A stretch of 11,158 nucleotides of DNA, taken from Melampsora larici-populina 98AG31. Its lineage: Eukaryota > Basidiomycota > Pucciniomycetes > Pucciniales > Melampsoraceae. Shown piece by piece: positions 1-7,569 of the stretch. The notes beneath the pieces were generated by a model. That model saw only the letters and a program-made list of their open reading frames with translations, searched no databases and was not told the DNA's origin. Location: assembly GCF_000204055.1 (NCBI RefSeq), contig NW_006768926.1:1-11158 (forward strand), written 5' to 3'. The position numbers and the translations under genes were made by a program. Within the stretch, counting starts at the first letter, position 1. Each line of letters starts with the position of its first letter.

Positions 1-269
1 TACGACGACAATGAGGCAGAATGTGGTAACAATGTTCCAGGTGGTGGTGGTGCACCTGATATATCTTCCCTAGCGGAGGGAGGGTATGGTAATCACGGGG
101 TAGGAAAGCAAGTGTCAAGATGTGATGGTATGATTCCGCTCGGAGTTGGACTTGGATGTGGATGGATCATGTGGTTTGTTTGAATAAAATGAGAATTTGG
201 ATGTACATGTACATGTACAGCTTCGGATGTCACCGGCTGTTGTGGGGGAACGGGGTTTGGGTGGTCCAT
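1..269 (-). CDS. 5' end of a Pro/His-rich protein gene, interrupted by TGA, running off the window
   Basis: The chosen start is the ATG at 269-267, which has A at -3 and G at +4. The reading begins MDHPNPVPPQQPV and is rich in Pro and His (VHVHVH, MIHPHPSPTP). A TGA stands at 95-93, but the same frame stays open beyond it to the window edge and keeps the same Pro-rich character (PYPPSARED, GAPPPPGT). Either the protein is only 58 residues, or the gene carries a nonsense change (CGA to TGA would do it), or a small intron removes the stop; I see no convincing donor. The in-frame sequence upstream of 269 reads like a 5' UTR (short, pyrimidine-rich on this strand). Low-complexity composition fits a regulatory or scaffold protein, but no domain is visible and I assign no function. 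Confidence 0.4.
201..219. repeat. (GTACAT)n microsatellite
   Basis: Three self-complementary GTACAT units in tandem. On the minus strand they encode alternating Val-His in the Pro/His-rich reading frame, so a length change of six bases would keep the frame. Confidence 0.7.
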
Positions 270-559
270 ACTGTACACTATATCAAGTGTTAAAGTGGGA
301 AAGATCGTGTGTTCAAGTGAATGGATTCTGTGTTGAGAGTGGGATGGTTGATTTGAACAGGTATGTATGAACTGAGTTATTACGGGGTTCAGTGATTTAA
401 AGTTGGGATTAAGTGATAGAAGTAAGAAAATCAGACAAGGAAATTGAGGAAGAAAATCGGACATGGAAAGTATTGTGAGGGAGAGGGGAGGAACTTCTAT
501 ATGAAGCATATTGCTGAAGGGCCAGTGATGTTTGACATGCAGGGGTCGGTCCGGCGCCA

Positions 560-931
560 AACAATTTGGGAGCCCTTGCAGTTGTTTTCTTCATATTTGT
601 TGCCCCATCAATGGTGAAGGGGCTCCAAAGAAGTTAATTGACGTTCCAAAAGGGGCTCATTCGTGTTTTGGTGCCCGGTTAGGGAGCCCTTGATAAGCCC
701 ACCTACCTTGTCCATAACGGTATTAATCTTGTGTCAAGCAATACCATTCTCAGCCAAGTAATCAATCAAACCCTCCACAGTGGTTTTCTTGACAATATTT
801 CTGTCCTTGTATTGAGCCCAATTACTGTAAGTTGTGACCCACTTCAAAAGCAGACTCATTGCACTTTCACCTTGATCATTCTTGTCATCTTCCCACCTCA
901 CTGGTGCCTTTCAAAATGAAGTAGGTTCCAT
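560..931 (-). pseudogene. Decayed member of a rust-expanded repeat gene family
   Basis: Reading starts at the ATG 931-929 (A at -3, G at +4) and runs leftward in one frame broken only by TGA codons at 913-911, 736-734 and 610-608. Between the first two stops lies a coherent domain: K-A-P-V-R-W-E-D-D-K, then S-L-L-L-K-W-V, S-N-W-A-Q-Y, and L-A-E-N-G-I just before the second stop, followed after it by H-K-I-N-T-V-M-D-K-V. The tryptophan spacing and the GI-[stop]-HK junction match my memory of a helix-rich, probably DNA-binding N-terminal domain of transposon-related genes multiplied in Puccinia-type genomes; that family call is inference. Each TGA would be Arg (CGA) before a single C-to-T change. 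The intact length of such proteins is several hundred residues, so this is a 5' remnant. An acceptor-like TTTCAG lies just upstream, so a further 5' exon is possible. Confidence 0.6.
566..692. repeat. Cluster of GGGAGCCCTT / AAGGGGCTC inverted motifs
   Basis: The motif GGGAGCCCTTG occurs near 570-580 and again near 682-692, with its near reverse complement (AAGGGGCTCCAAAG, AAAAGGGGCTCATT) near 616-630 and 651-664. Outer and inner copies could pair imperfectly as stem-loops. The cluster lies at the 3' part of the decayed repeat-family gene, so it may be part of that element's own structure. Confidence 0.45.
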
Positions 932-1837
932 GGTCTCATTTGTTGGACTGAAACCAAACAGAAACAATCTTAGTGTTATGATCTTACATGTCACCGCTCT
1001 GTGACACACACTATTATATGTCACTGATTAGATTACTATCTAGTGCGCATTGCGCCAGCTGTATTGCTCCTCATCTGACAATCTACCTAATAGCCACAAC
1101 CCACCATTCACAGGGGCCAAAATCATAGCTCACATAGAGGTGAGCACACCAAGCTTAGAGTTTTGTTCCAGTTTTCTTCAAGTTTAATTCAGATTTTCTT
1201 CCGTGTTTGTCCCATTATTCCTCTCTTTCCTTCTTGCTCATCATCTCTGAACATGATCAACAAAGTCTCAGGAGACTGTGGTCTTGCTCATGCTGCATTC
1301 CTCAGCCTTCCTCTTTTTTGTTGAGTCTCAGGATTAGCTGAGGGGTTTCTCAGCCCTTTCAGGTCTATACACAAGGAATGGTTCTGAGTCAAGTTTTGGA
1401 CTGACCAGGCCTGAGGTGGTCCAGCCAGTAACGGACCGCGCTTGCACAGATAGCTGCCAAATAAGGGCCTGCCTGTTGCTCTGATCCGACCTCAGAGCGT
1501 AACCCGTTTGTGGCCCCTTCTAGGCAAAATGTGGTGGCCGGGTGAAACCATGAGATTGAAATGAACATCATCACATCATCCATTACTACCTTCCTCAAAG
1601 GTCTACCTTTGAAACAGGTTTCAAACACTTATTGTACCACTCTTTAGTACCTCGAAGACTTATGAATTACTATCAACAAACTATCAGCAAACATCACCAT
1701 CCAACTCATACTTCAATAGCTATCCTACTCGTTGATATCACATCATCTCTACTCCGCCACGTAATCAAAACCATGAACCATCAATTTACTTGACTTTTAT
1801 ACATGCTTCACGTCTTTTACCTCAACTTACATCATAA
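932..1837. other. No supported gene; intergenic or decayed repeat DNA
   Basis: No frame holds a convincing protein. The longest minus-strand opening (1389-1628) has no recognisable motif and ends without a splice signal that would extend it. The stretch 1640-1780 on the plus strand is CA/TC-rich with many short stops, resembling a 5' UTR of the following coding block. The only clear structure is the hairpin at 1478-1498. Confidence 0.5.
1478..1498. repeat. Perfect 7-bp inverted repeat with 7-nt loop
   Basis: GCTCTGA, loop TCCGACC, TCAGAGC. It has the geometry of a short RNA hairpin, but no second arm, box A/box B pair or T-run beside it, so it is not a tRNA or an obvious terminator. Confidence 0.5.
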
Positions 1838-2194
1838 CCTTTACAAAGCCTTAAATTACAAAACACGTCAAATCAAGTTGGTCATGCTTTGAATCAAATC
1901 AAACCTTTAGCCCATTCTTTTGTACTCAATAGAATCGTACTTAATTTTGAATCTTATTTAGTTTCAACTCAACCTATACTTGAAGATTTAGTAGATTTGG
2001 CTATCAGACTTATGCTATCAAATTCAAAAGTAATGGATCAAGATGCTACAAGATCATTTTCAAATTCAATAGAATTCCCAAGTTTCACCGACAAGTTGCC
2101 CTGTCTTGAAACAGAGGGTTATGTAACACTTCAGCAATCCTTCGATTCCTCCCACCGACTTGCTCCAATAAGCCGTACAATTTCTTTAACTTGA
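1838..2194 (+). CDS. Isolated coding-like block, unknown protein fragment
   Basis: One frame is open for 118 codons, ending at TGA 2192-2194, with a TAA just before it at 1835-1837. The codons look like real coding sequence (many TCA, AAT, GAT, CTT and a mixed residue set) and the translation is helix-like: GHALNQIKPLAHSFVL, then ESYLVSTQPILEDLVDLAI, then a Ser/Asn-rich stretch. No ATG begins it, so it is an internal exon, a pseudogene piece, or a gene whose start is in an upstream exon. Ahead of it the same frame is open from 1736 apart from the TAA. I do not recognise a family. A likely intron end at 2254 with an open exon behind it suggests the gene continues, but the donor is unclear. Confidence 0.4.
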   Translation, partial: PLQSLKLQNTSNQVGHALNQIKPLAHSFVLNRIVLNFESYLVSTQPILEDLVDLAIRLMLSNSKVMDQDATRSFSNSIEFPSFTDKLPCLETEGYVTLQQSFDSSHRLAPISRTISLT

Positions 2195-2254
2195 GTTTGA
2201 TCTGATGATGAAATTGACTTTCATGAGCTCGATAAGCACTCTAACCTTTTTCAG

Positions 2255-2360
2255 ACAGATCTCAAATATTATTGGCTCTAATTTGAGAATTGGGTCTGCA
2301 ACAAATAAGTTTGGCTTGGATTTTGATAGAGATGAAAGAGGTCAGAAGGTTATGTTTTGA
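2255..2360 (+). CDS. Possible downstream exon of the 1838-2194 gene
   Basis: A strong intron end precedes it: CTCTAAC branch-like sequence followed by CTTTTTCAG, acceptor at 2253-2254. Reading from CAG at 2256 gives QISNIIGSNLRIGSA, then FGLDFDRDERGQKVMF, ending at TGA 2358-2360; the frame then continues for 15 more codons. Joining in frame needs a phase-2 donor upstream. The only one I see is the weak GTTGCC near 2095, so the junction is unproven. Confidence 0.3.
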
Positions 2361-3050
2361 GATTTTTCAAAATCATCACTCATTCGTTCAAAACAGTTGC
2401 TTTTATGATGTATGGATATCAATAGCACTTGACTACTAAGAATCCTTCATAAAAACACGCGGAGACGATGCTTCCCATTCGTCCCTGAATAGAGTTAATT
2501 CAACATACATGTCCTAGATGATTTAGCATGATCAAGGGATGACTAGCACGTCACGAGGGTAAAGACCGAAAGTCAAGTAGCAGTAGCCAAAGTCAATGGG
2601 GGCTTCTATAAACATCCCATTCGAATCCTTACCGTGCAAATCAAGAGTCAATAAATGAGACATTTGATCATCTAAGAGAACTCAGGTCATCAAAAACGAC
2701 TTTTGCAGTTTCAGGAGTAACTTGTCTGCACAGTCGAACAGCTCAAATTTCTCATAGACTAAAGACGTATTCGATTGTGTCAGTGTTTTTCTTGAATGAA
2801 TCGTAGTGTTTTTAGTTCTTACACTTGTTATTTCTCAGCCTCATTTTTCACATTTAAACCACCAATCTTCTACAACATAGTACAGCTACTCTCTAATTCA
2901 CTACAATAATTCTTTTGAAATACATGTTACTAACTATTTCCAACTCAAGTTTCCCTTACTTTGTTGCCTTTTGTTCTTTGTAAAAAAACCTTTCTAACTA
3001 GTTTCAGCAATACAAAAGAACCCTGTTTGTGCGTGGCGCTTACACCTAGC
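2361..3050. other. No supported gene
   Basis: All six frames are closed at short intervals. The plus strand at 2815-3010 is pyrimidine-rich and contains branch-plus-acceptor-like strings (TTCTAACTAGTTTCAG ending at 3006), but no coding exon follows. On the minus strand this is the 3' flank of the Ser/Thr-rich gene. Confidence 0.5.
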
Positions 3051-4455
3051 CTATGAGCATATCAGACGATGATTTTGTATCGTCACTAATATGTCACATT
3101 CAAATTATATATTCCAAGATAAGGGATAAAATATGAACCTAAAAAACTCACAAGGGAAATAGTAGGTAGTCGTGTGGCTGGGTTTTTTTTTCTCCTTTTT
3201 CGAATTGCTCAAGGAAGCAGAGACTTTAATATTTGTTGATTTGACTTCAGATGTAGTCTTAGTAGTAGATATTGAATTGGGAACAGCTAGACTTAAAAAG
3301 TGACTACTGCCCATTTTTGCGTTGATTGTGTTGATTTTTTTGTCAGAGCCTCCCGTAACACGGGCGTTTGAGGTGGCCCCATGATCAGCCGTAGTGTTGG
3401 ACCTGACTAAAGTTGAAGGTGAAGAAACCTCGGGTCCCTCGATGAGAGGAACACTATTGGTACTGGATATTCCATTTGTGGTCGCGGTCGCGTCCGAACA
3501 GGTGGAGACAGGAAACGATGTGTATGGAAGAATGAACGTTGTTGGGGACTTGTTTGGGATACCAAAGTTTAGGAGACCGGAACTGGCAGTGTGGATAGAG
3601 TGTTGATTGATTTTTCTGGATTCTCAAAGCAAGGATTTTTGCAAATCGTGATGTTTACAGCTTGGTATTTGGCCGGTTGCTATCTTCATCCGCTTTTCGA
3701 CCCTGCTGGTAGTGCTTCCTTTCACATGTCCAATGTAGTCAAGTGCGTGTTTTTGTGAGGAAGACTGAACCAAAAGCATGGAAGCAGATGATTTCACCCT
3801 GTTTGAGGACTGGAACGGAGGGACCAAGGTATGGACGTCACCGCCAAAAGTATCCTCGAATGTTCCAGCTTCAATTTCTATTGGGTAAGATGTCAATGAA
3901 ACATTCATGAAGCTTGGAAGCAAATGTCTTACCAGAGATCTCTTTTGAAATTTGTATTAAAACTGCACTGAAGGTGGAGGCCAAAGCCGTAGTCATAGTC
4001 ATCGACCCCGGTAACTCACAGAGGCTCTGCTTCAAGTTTTCAAGAGCTCGTAGGTAAGATTCACAGACAAATCCAGTCACTATTTTGGAGGCAGTTCTGT
4101 ATGAGTTTTCAATACCCTTCTCTAGCAATCTATTTTGAGAACACATACCCGGATTGGAGGAATTCGCTGCTGATGAATCTTGTGTACCCTTGTCCCCGGT
4201 AAGTAACTTTGAGTCTACAAGATGCTTTGTAATGCTGAGCGGATTCGCTTCTAAGAGAGCGTGTGATTTGATGAGCATACGTTGCTGAGTAGGAGAAGCC
4301 TGTGATGCCATCCTTCCAGAGGGCGATATAAAGCAATAAAATGTCAAAAAATCAGATAGTCAGAGCAATGCGGCAAGTCAGGATGGGGTAACGCGAAAAG
4401 TAGAAAATTATACTCGCTCTCCGTGAAAGGCTTGATTTGTAGTTGATGAAGCCAT
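3051..4455 (-). CDS. Four-exon Ser/Thr-rich protein gene of unknown function, with one in-frame TGA
   Basis: Proposed exons: 4455-4414, 4299-3933, 3877-3152 and 3085-3051. The ATG at 4455 has an ACAATGGC context and a TATATAA box 109 nt upstream; an alternative start is the ATG at 4311 inside the first proposed intron. The intron 3932-3878 is well supported: GTAAGA donor, CCCAATAG acceptor, 55 nt, phases agree. The third intron (3151-3086) has a GTGAGT donor and ends at a TAG stop after eleven further codons. The model gives about 389 codons. Visible features are a helix-rich N-terminal half (SYLRALENLKQSLCELPG), then a long Ser/Thr-rich tail ending in a basic patch (SNSKKEKKKPSHTT). A TGA at 3626-3624 splits an otherwise open frame of more than 230 codons. 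No intron I tried removes it without making another stop. So this is either a 209-residue protein followed by dead sequence, or a recent pseudogene allele. No family recognised. Confidence 0.55.
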
Positions 4456-4557
4456 TGTTGCGATATGATCGCTGAAAGTATTTCATCCTTTATGCATCCA
4501 ATTCCTACATGCTGTACATATCATTTGCATGTTCTTTGATTCAAAGTTGAAGGGGAG

Positions 4558-4564
4558 TTATATA
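4558..4564 (-). promoter_or_regulatory. TATA box of the Ser/Thr-rich gene
   Basis: TATATAA read on the minus strand, 109 nt before the ATG at 4455. The same spacing recurs before two other starts in this window, which supports 4455 rather than 4311 as the start. Confidence 0.55.
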
Positions 4565-4567
4565 CTC

Positions 4568-4860
4568 AAGTTGGACCCTACTGCACCTCACCAGACCCAA
4601 GTTGTAACCCTATATTGATTCGGAAACTTCAACATTTTGTTTTTGATAAGTGTATGAATCAGAATTCTCGTTTGATATTGTCTTTTTTGAAATTGAAATA
4701 ATGAGTTGATGTTCAGATCCATGGATAGTTCGATTAGTTTGGGTAGTCTGATTCATTGATTGTTGTTTTGTTAATGTGATATTGTCGATTTGTTGTTGAT
4801 ATTTTGTTGTTGATAAATATGTATGTGTTGGGAATTTTTTCAAAATCTGAAGTACATACA
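4568..4860. other. Shared intergenic region between divergent genes, TTG-rich
   Basis: It lies between oppositely directed TATA boxes at 4558 and 4923. It is AT-rich, with a run of TTG/TTGTT units at about 4759-4815. The 85-codon minus-strand opening here (4867-4610) is Gln/Asn/Thr-rich purely because it translates that simple sequence, so I do not call it a gene. Confidence 0.5.
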
Positions 4861-4867
4861 TGTACAC

Positions 4868-4913
4868 CCTCTCAGAGCGTCAGAGTCTGAGAGGCGCGCG
4901 GACGGGGCCGCGC
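4868..4913. repeat. Two adjacent perfect GC-rich hairpins upstream of the RING gene
   Basis: First: CCTCTCAGA (4868-4876), 9-nt loop, TCTGAGAGG (4886-4894). Second: GCGCGG (4896-4901), 6-nt loop, CCGCGC (4908-4913). They form a sharp GC island in AT-rich DNA and end about 10 nt before a TATA box. They could be an upstream promoter element or the end of a mobile element (the block begins TGTACACC), but no matching terminal repeat or target duplication was found. Confidence 0.6.
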
Positions 4914-4922
4914 AGGGCTTGT

Positions 4923-4929
4923 TTATAAG
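4923..4929 (+). promoter_or_regulatory. TATA box of the RING-finger gene
   Basis: TTATAAG just after the GC-rich hairpins, about 111 nt before the ATG at 5035. Confidence 0.5.
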
Positions 4930-5034
4930 CTAACATCATAAGCTGCCCAGTGCCAGCATTCGATTCAGTACACATAAGTCCCACTTCAAATACACAAGTT
5001 GCGATTTGAACCAATCGACTATCATCCTACAGTA

Positions 5035-5627
5035 ATGCCACCAGCACCCTACGACTCGTTCTCTCTCACAATTGATAACCTTTGGACTTAAAAAACCGTG
5101 TGGAACGCGTCAGTATACTTCACTCTGACTTTCATCAACTCTTTTCGCAATCTGATTCGATGATGGTTTGTTTGAATACGTATCATTAGCCAGAGAACCA
5201 GATGTCTGCTTGATTTGTTTGAATGAGTTCAAATTGAAGGTCGGATGTATCGTTCTTCCATGCGCTCATCTCTTTCATGCTGAATGTATCTTTAAATGGT
5301 TTAATCAAAATGTTGCTTGTCCTAATTGGTGAGTCAGAGTGAAGTTGGGTGAAAAGTACTTTGATCAGCATTTTTACGATCTACGGTCAATTCTAACTTT
5401 TTTTTTCATGTTTCTTTCGATTTTATCGAATCATCAGTCGGCACCGACTACCACAAGACTCATCTTCTTTTCAGAGTCAGAGGAGGTTCCGAACCATTTC
5501 CCAAGCAAAGATACCGACTCGGAGGATGAATCATCTTCAAGCTCTTCTTCAAGCTCTTCATCATCATCAAGCTCTTTGCAATCATCAAGTTCATCATCCT
5601 CTAGGTCATCATCGGTCAGACGCTTGA
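5035..5627 (+). CDS. RING-H2 finger protein, probable E3 ubiquitin ligase; gene model uncertain
   Basis: The RING-H2 finger is clear: C-L-I-C, 14 residues, C-A-H-L-F-H-A-E-C, 10 residues, C-P-N-C, exactly the C3H2C3 spacing that binds two zinc ions and recruits an E2 enzyme. The last Cys codon is split by an intron, 5329-5437 (GTGAGT donor, CTAAC at 5393-5397, ATCATCAG acceptor); splicing restores TGT and gives CRHRLPQD, a typical post-RING sequence, which strongly validates the intron. The exon then ends at TGA 5625-5627. The 5' end is uncertain. An intact model starts at ATG 5035 and splices 5058-5193 (phases fit, but the donor GTTCTC is poor), giving 115 residues. Otherwise the frame from 4978 meets a TAA at 5089-5091 and must shift by one base near 5158 to enter the RING, meaning a pseudogene. 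No transmembrane segment is obvious. Confidence 0.7.
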
Positions 5628-5876
5628 CATCGTCATTAAGTTTGACATCGTCTTCAAGGCCATCATCGTCCTCAAGCTCATCATCAGTCCGACACTCAAC
5701 ATCGTCCTCGAGTTCAAGATCGCTTTCAGGCTCCTCATTGTCCTCGAGGTCATCATCAATTTCACACTGGACATCTTCCTCACGTTCGAGATCGCCTTCA
5801 GGTTCATCATTATCCTCAAGTTCATCATTATCCTCAAGGTCTGCATTTTCATCAAGCACCGGGTCATCATGATGTT
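5525..5876 (+). repeat. 72-bp-period low-complexity repeat (poly-Ser / poly-Asp-Glu)
   Basis: About four imperfect units of 72 bp cover roughly 5533-5820. Read on the plus strand they encode almost pure serine with a few Arg and Thr; on the minus strand they encode 24-residue acidic units beginning L-E-D-N/D. The plus Ser frame is preceded in the same frame by SESEEVPNHFPSKDTDSEDE and ends at TGA near 5876. It could be the true tail of the RING protein if one base were gained or lost near 5460-5475, where the RING frame reads PQDSSSFQSQ and the Ser frame reads FFSESEE. In the present sequence the RING frame stops at 5627, inside the repeat. Confidence 0.65.
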
Positions 5877-5955
5877 AACTTCTTCTGTTCATACGATTTC
5901 ATAGCTCAACCTTAAGATCAGCCCGTTCTTCGAATAGGGATAATACTGCTGCGCC

Positions 5956-6797
5956 ATGAGCAAGGTGCTCCAGGCAAAACTCGACATTTCAAAGACTACA
6001 AACATCGTCAGTCAAATTAATGACGGAGACAGCGATACAGAATCTTCCACCCTACTCAAATTTGTCCGCAAGCTTCTAAGCAATACCATTAATTGGGTTT
6101 GAAATCCAGGTTTATCTCTTGACCACGAGAAAGTGAGAAATTTCTCTCGGGTTCCAATTCCTTTGAGTTCACGACTCTTTTTCAATCTCTCAACTCTTAC
6201 TCCCATATCATATCAACCAACCCATGATATTCTCCTTTGTTATAGCTCAATTTATATTTGCGAAAGAAGATGCTTCAAGATGCCAAGTTATTTTTGTGTG
6301 GCAAGGTACAAGACTCCAGAACTGAACTTCAAGTAAGTATTCATCAATTTTTGACTTTCTGTATCACTTCTTCGTCACTATCAGATATATGCGGATGCCG
6401 CTCTTTCATTCGTTGATTCTCTGTACCTTTTTTCACAACCTGTAATTTTTGAATGTGTCGAGTGTAGAGCTATAGACGCTGGTGTGTCCAATTTGTCCTC
6501 AAATTTAATGGGTCGGGCCAGACTTATATAATTAAGTATTGTTGTAATCTGTATCAGAAGGATTAGGTGATGCCGAAATCTTAGCGCAAGAGAGTGGGTG
6601 CGTCCCTCAGTCAGTATGTCTTTTGTTTTTGGTAGCCTAACAAACTATCATACAAGTGCGATTTTGAATCAGATTTTAACCACATAGACTGTTGGTCACC
6701 TAGTCACTCTTGTCAGCATTCACATCTTTTCTTTAATTCTCAAATTTTATATTATGGAATTCATTTGGTCTTGAATTGTTTTTTAGTCTATTTTTAA
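5956..6797 (+). CDS. Proposed five-exon gene of unknown function
   Basis: Proposed exons: 5956-6096, 6246-6332, 6385-6481, 6558-6613 and 6657-6797, about 173 residues, all phases agreeing. The best intron is 6333-6384 (GTAAGT donor, CTATCAG acceptor, 52 nt). Next are 6482-6557 (GTGTGT, GTATCAG) and 6614-6656 (GTATGT, GCCTAAC branch, ACAAG; only 43 nt). The first, 6097-6245, has a weak GTTTGA donor. The translation looks like real protein: MSKVLQAKLDISKTTNIV, an acidic DGDSDTESS, an amphipathic LLKFVRKLLSNTINW, a helix around MLQDAKLFLCGKVQDSRTEL, and YADAALSFVDSLYLFSQPV, then GLGDAEILAQESG. If the 6482 donor is not used, the frame stops at TAA 6529-6531. The last exon ends in T-rich sequence, so its true end is uncertain. 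No family recognised. It lies 80 bases after the Ser repeat and could be a separate gene or a 3' part of the RING locus. Confidence 0.4.
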
Positions 6798-7188
6798 TTT
6801 TTATGTTAAAGATCAAGCTCAAAAAAATGTATCTCATTTGGATAAAATCTAATGTTGACTGCCTTTGATTCTGTACAAGAATCAATATCAGAAAGTAACA
6901 CACAGAACTTTCTGAGAGAAACTTGACAGTTAGAAATCATTAATCAGAAGCAAAACATGGGCAAAATTTATCAATAGCTAAAGTAACAAGGAGCAATTAA
7001 ATCATATATTCTATCCATTAACATAAATGTTTTTAGAGTCCAATTGATCTCCGATTTTTCCGATTGATAGTTGAAGACTATTCTCACTACGTAAGCACTC
7101 TGACTGAAAATATGTACAGGAGAAAAGGTAAGGATAAGAATAAATCAATACATAGGCAAATCAATTAGGGAATGATAGCTTCAGTGCA
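6798..7188. other. No supported gene; convergent 3' flanks
   Basis: AT-rich DNA with frequent stops in all frames, between the ends of a plus-strand and a minus-strand gene. Probably the two 3' UTRs and a short spacer. Confidence 0.5.
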
Positions 7189-7569
7189 TCAAATGCCATA
7201 ATAGGCGCCATAAGGATGTGCCACAACCGCTTCAAACATAACAAGGAGCTTCGCCTTTAAAGTCCGACATACAATTGCTTTGTCTGGTTCAAAATGCCAA
7301 ATAAGCCGTCGGAGGTTGAAGCAGGTGATAGACGAGATGTCGCAGTTAGGTTTGAGATATTTACAAAGACTTTGAGGTAAAGTATCTATCTTGTTCCAAA
7401 AGATGGGATCGTCGGTTACTGATGGCATTGGTGCTCTTTTAAGTGGACGTCGTTGTACATTCCTTCGCACACCTCTTTTAGGATTCACCACATAGACACG
7501 CTTGCGAGCAACTTGCCGTCTAGGCCGTACGTTGATTATAGCGGTTTTGATACGTAGTCTAACAGGCAT
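7189..7569 (-). CDS. Small basic protein with a SAP/HeH-like C-terminal helix pair
   Basis: A 126-residue frame starts at ATG 7569-7567 (G at -3) and ends at TGA 7191-7189. The first 50 residues are strikingly basic (RPRRQVARKRVYVVNPKRG, RRPLKRAP). The rest is helical: WNKIDTLPQSLCKYL, then NLRRLIWHF, a short link, and LKAKLLVMFEAVV, ending GAYYGI. The pattern L-R-x-L-I...LKAKLL-x-x-F resembles SAP or helix-extension-helix motifs that bind DNA in chromatin and nuclear-envelope proteins; this is inference from hydrophobic spacing, not a proven match. The frame is open upstream to 7749 but has no ATG there. A 5' UTR intron is plausible: GTATCT donor at 7718, CTTTTTAG acceptor at 7593, with TATAAA on this strand at 7836-7831. 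The protein is a likely nuclear basic protein of unknown role. Confidence 0.6.
   Translation of the reverse strand: MPVRLRIKTAIINVRPRRQVARKRVYVVNPKRGVRRNVQRRPLKRAPMPSVTDDPIFWNKIDTLPQSLCKYLKPNCDISSITCFNLRRLIWHFEPDKAIVCRTLKAKLLVMFEAVVAHPYGAYYGI

Noticed and set aside
1389..1628. 79-codon minus-strand frame
   Set aside because: No motif, no plausible neighbours in frame, and followed by many stops; probably chance or very old repeat debris.
2620..2628. TTCGAATCC resembling a tRNA box B
   Set aside because: The flanking bases do not form a T-arm stem, and there is no box A or acceptor stem at the right distance.
3611..3653. Intron that would remove the TGA at 3624
   Set aside because: A GTAAAC donor near 3653 with either nearby AG creates a TAA at the junction, so it does not rescue the frame.
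4610..4867. 85-codon Gln/Asn-rich minus-strand frame
   Set aside because: It translates the TTG-rich simple sequence between two divergent TATA boxes and has no domain or splice support.
4861..5100. Solo LTR beginning TGTACACC
   Set aside because: No matching CA end and no five-base target duplication of ATACA could be found downstream, and the TATA box fits an ordinary promoter.
5186..5371. 61-codon minus-strand frame
   Set aside because: It is the complement of the RING finger exon, whose cysteine and histidine spacing is decisive.
5434..5859. Long acidic minus-strand frame of 24-residue units
   Set aside because: It has no ATG before its last residues, a TAA lies in frame just upstream (5877 area) with no AG acceptor in between, and the overlapping plus strand carries the validated RING splice. 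Treated as the complement of the repeat.
6012..6206. 64-codon minus-strand frame
   Set aside because: Antisense to the first exon of the proposed plus-strand gene; no splice sites or start context support it.
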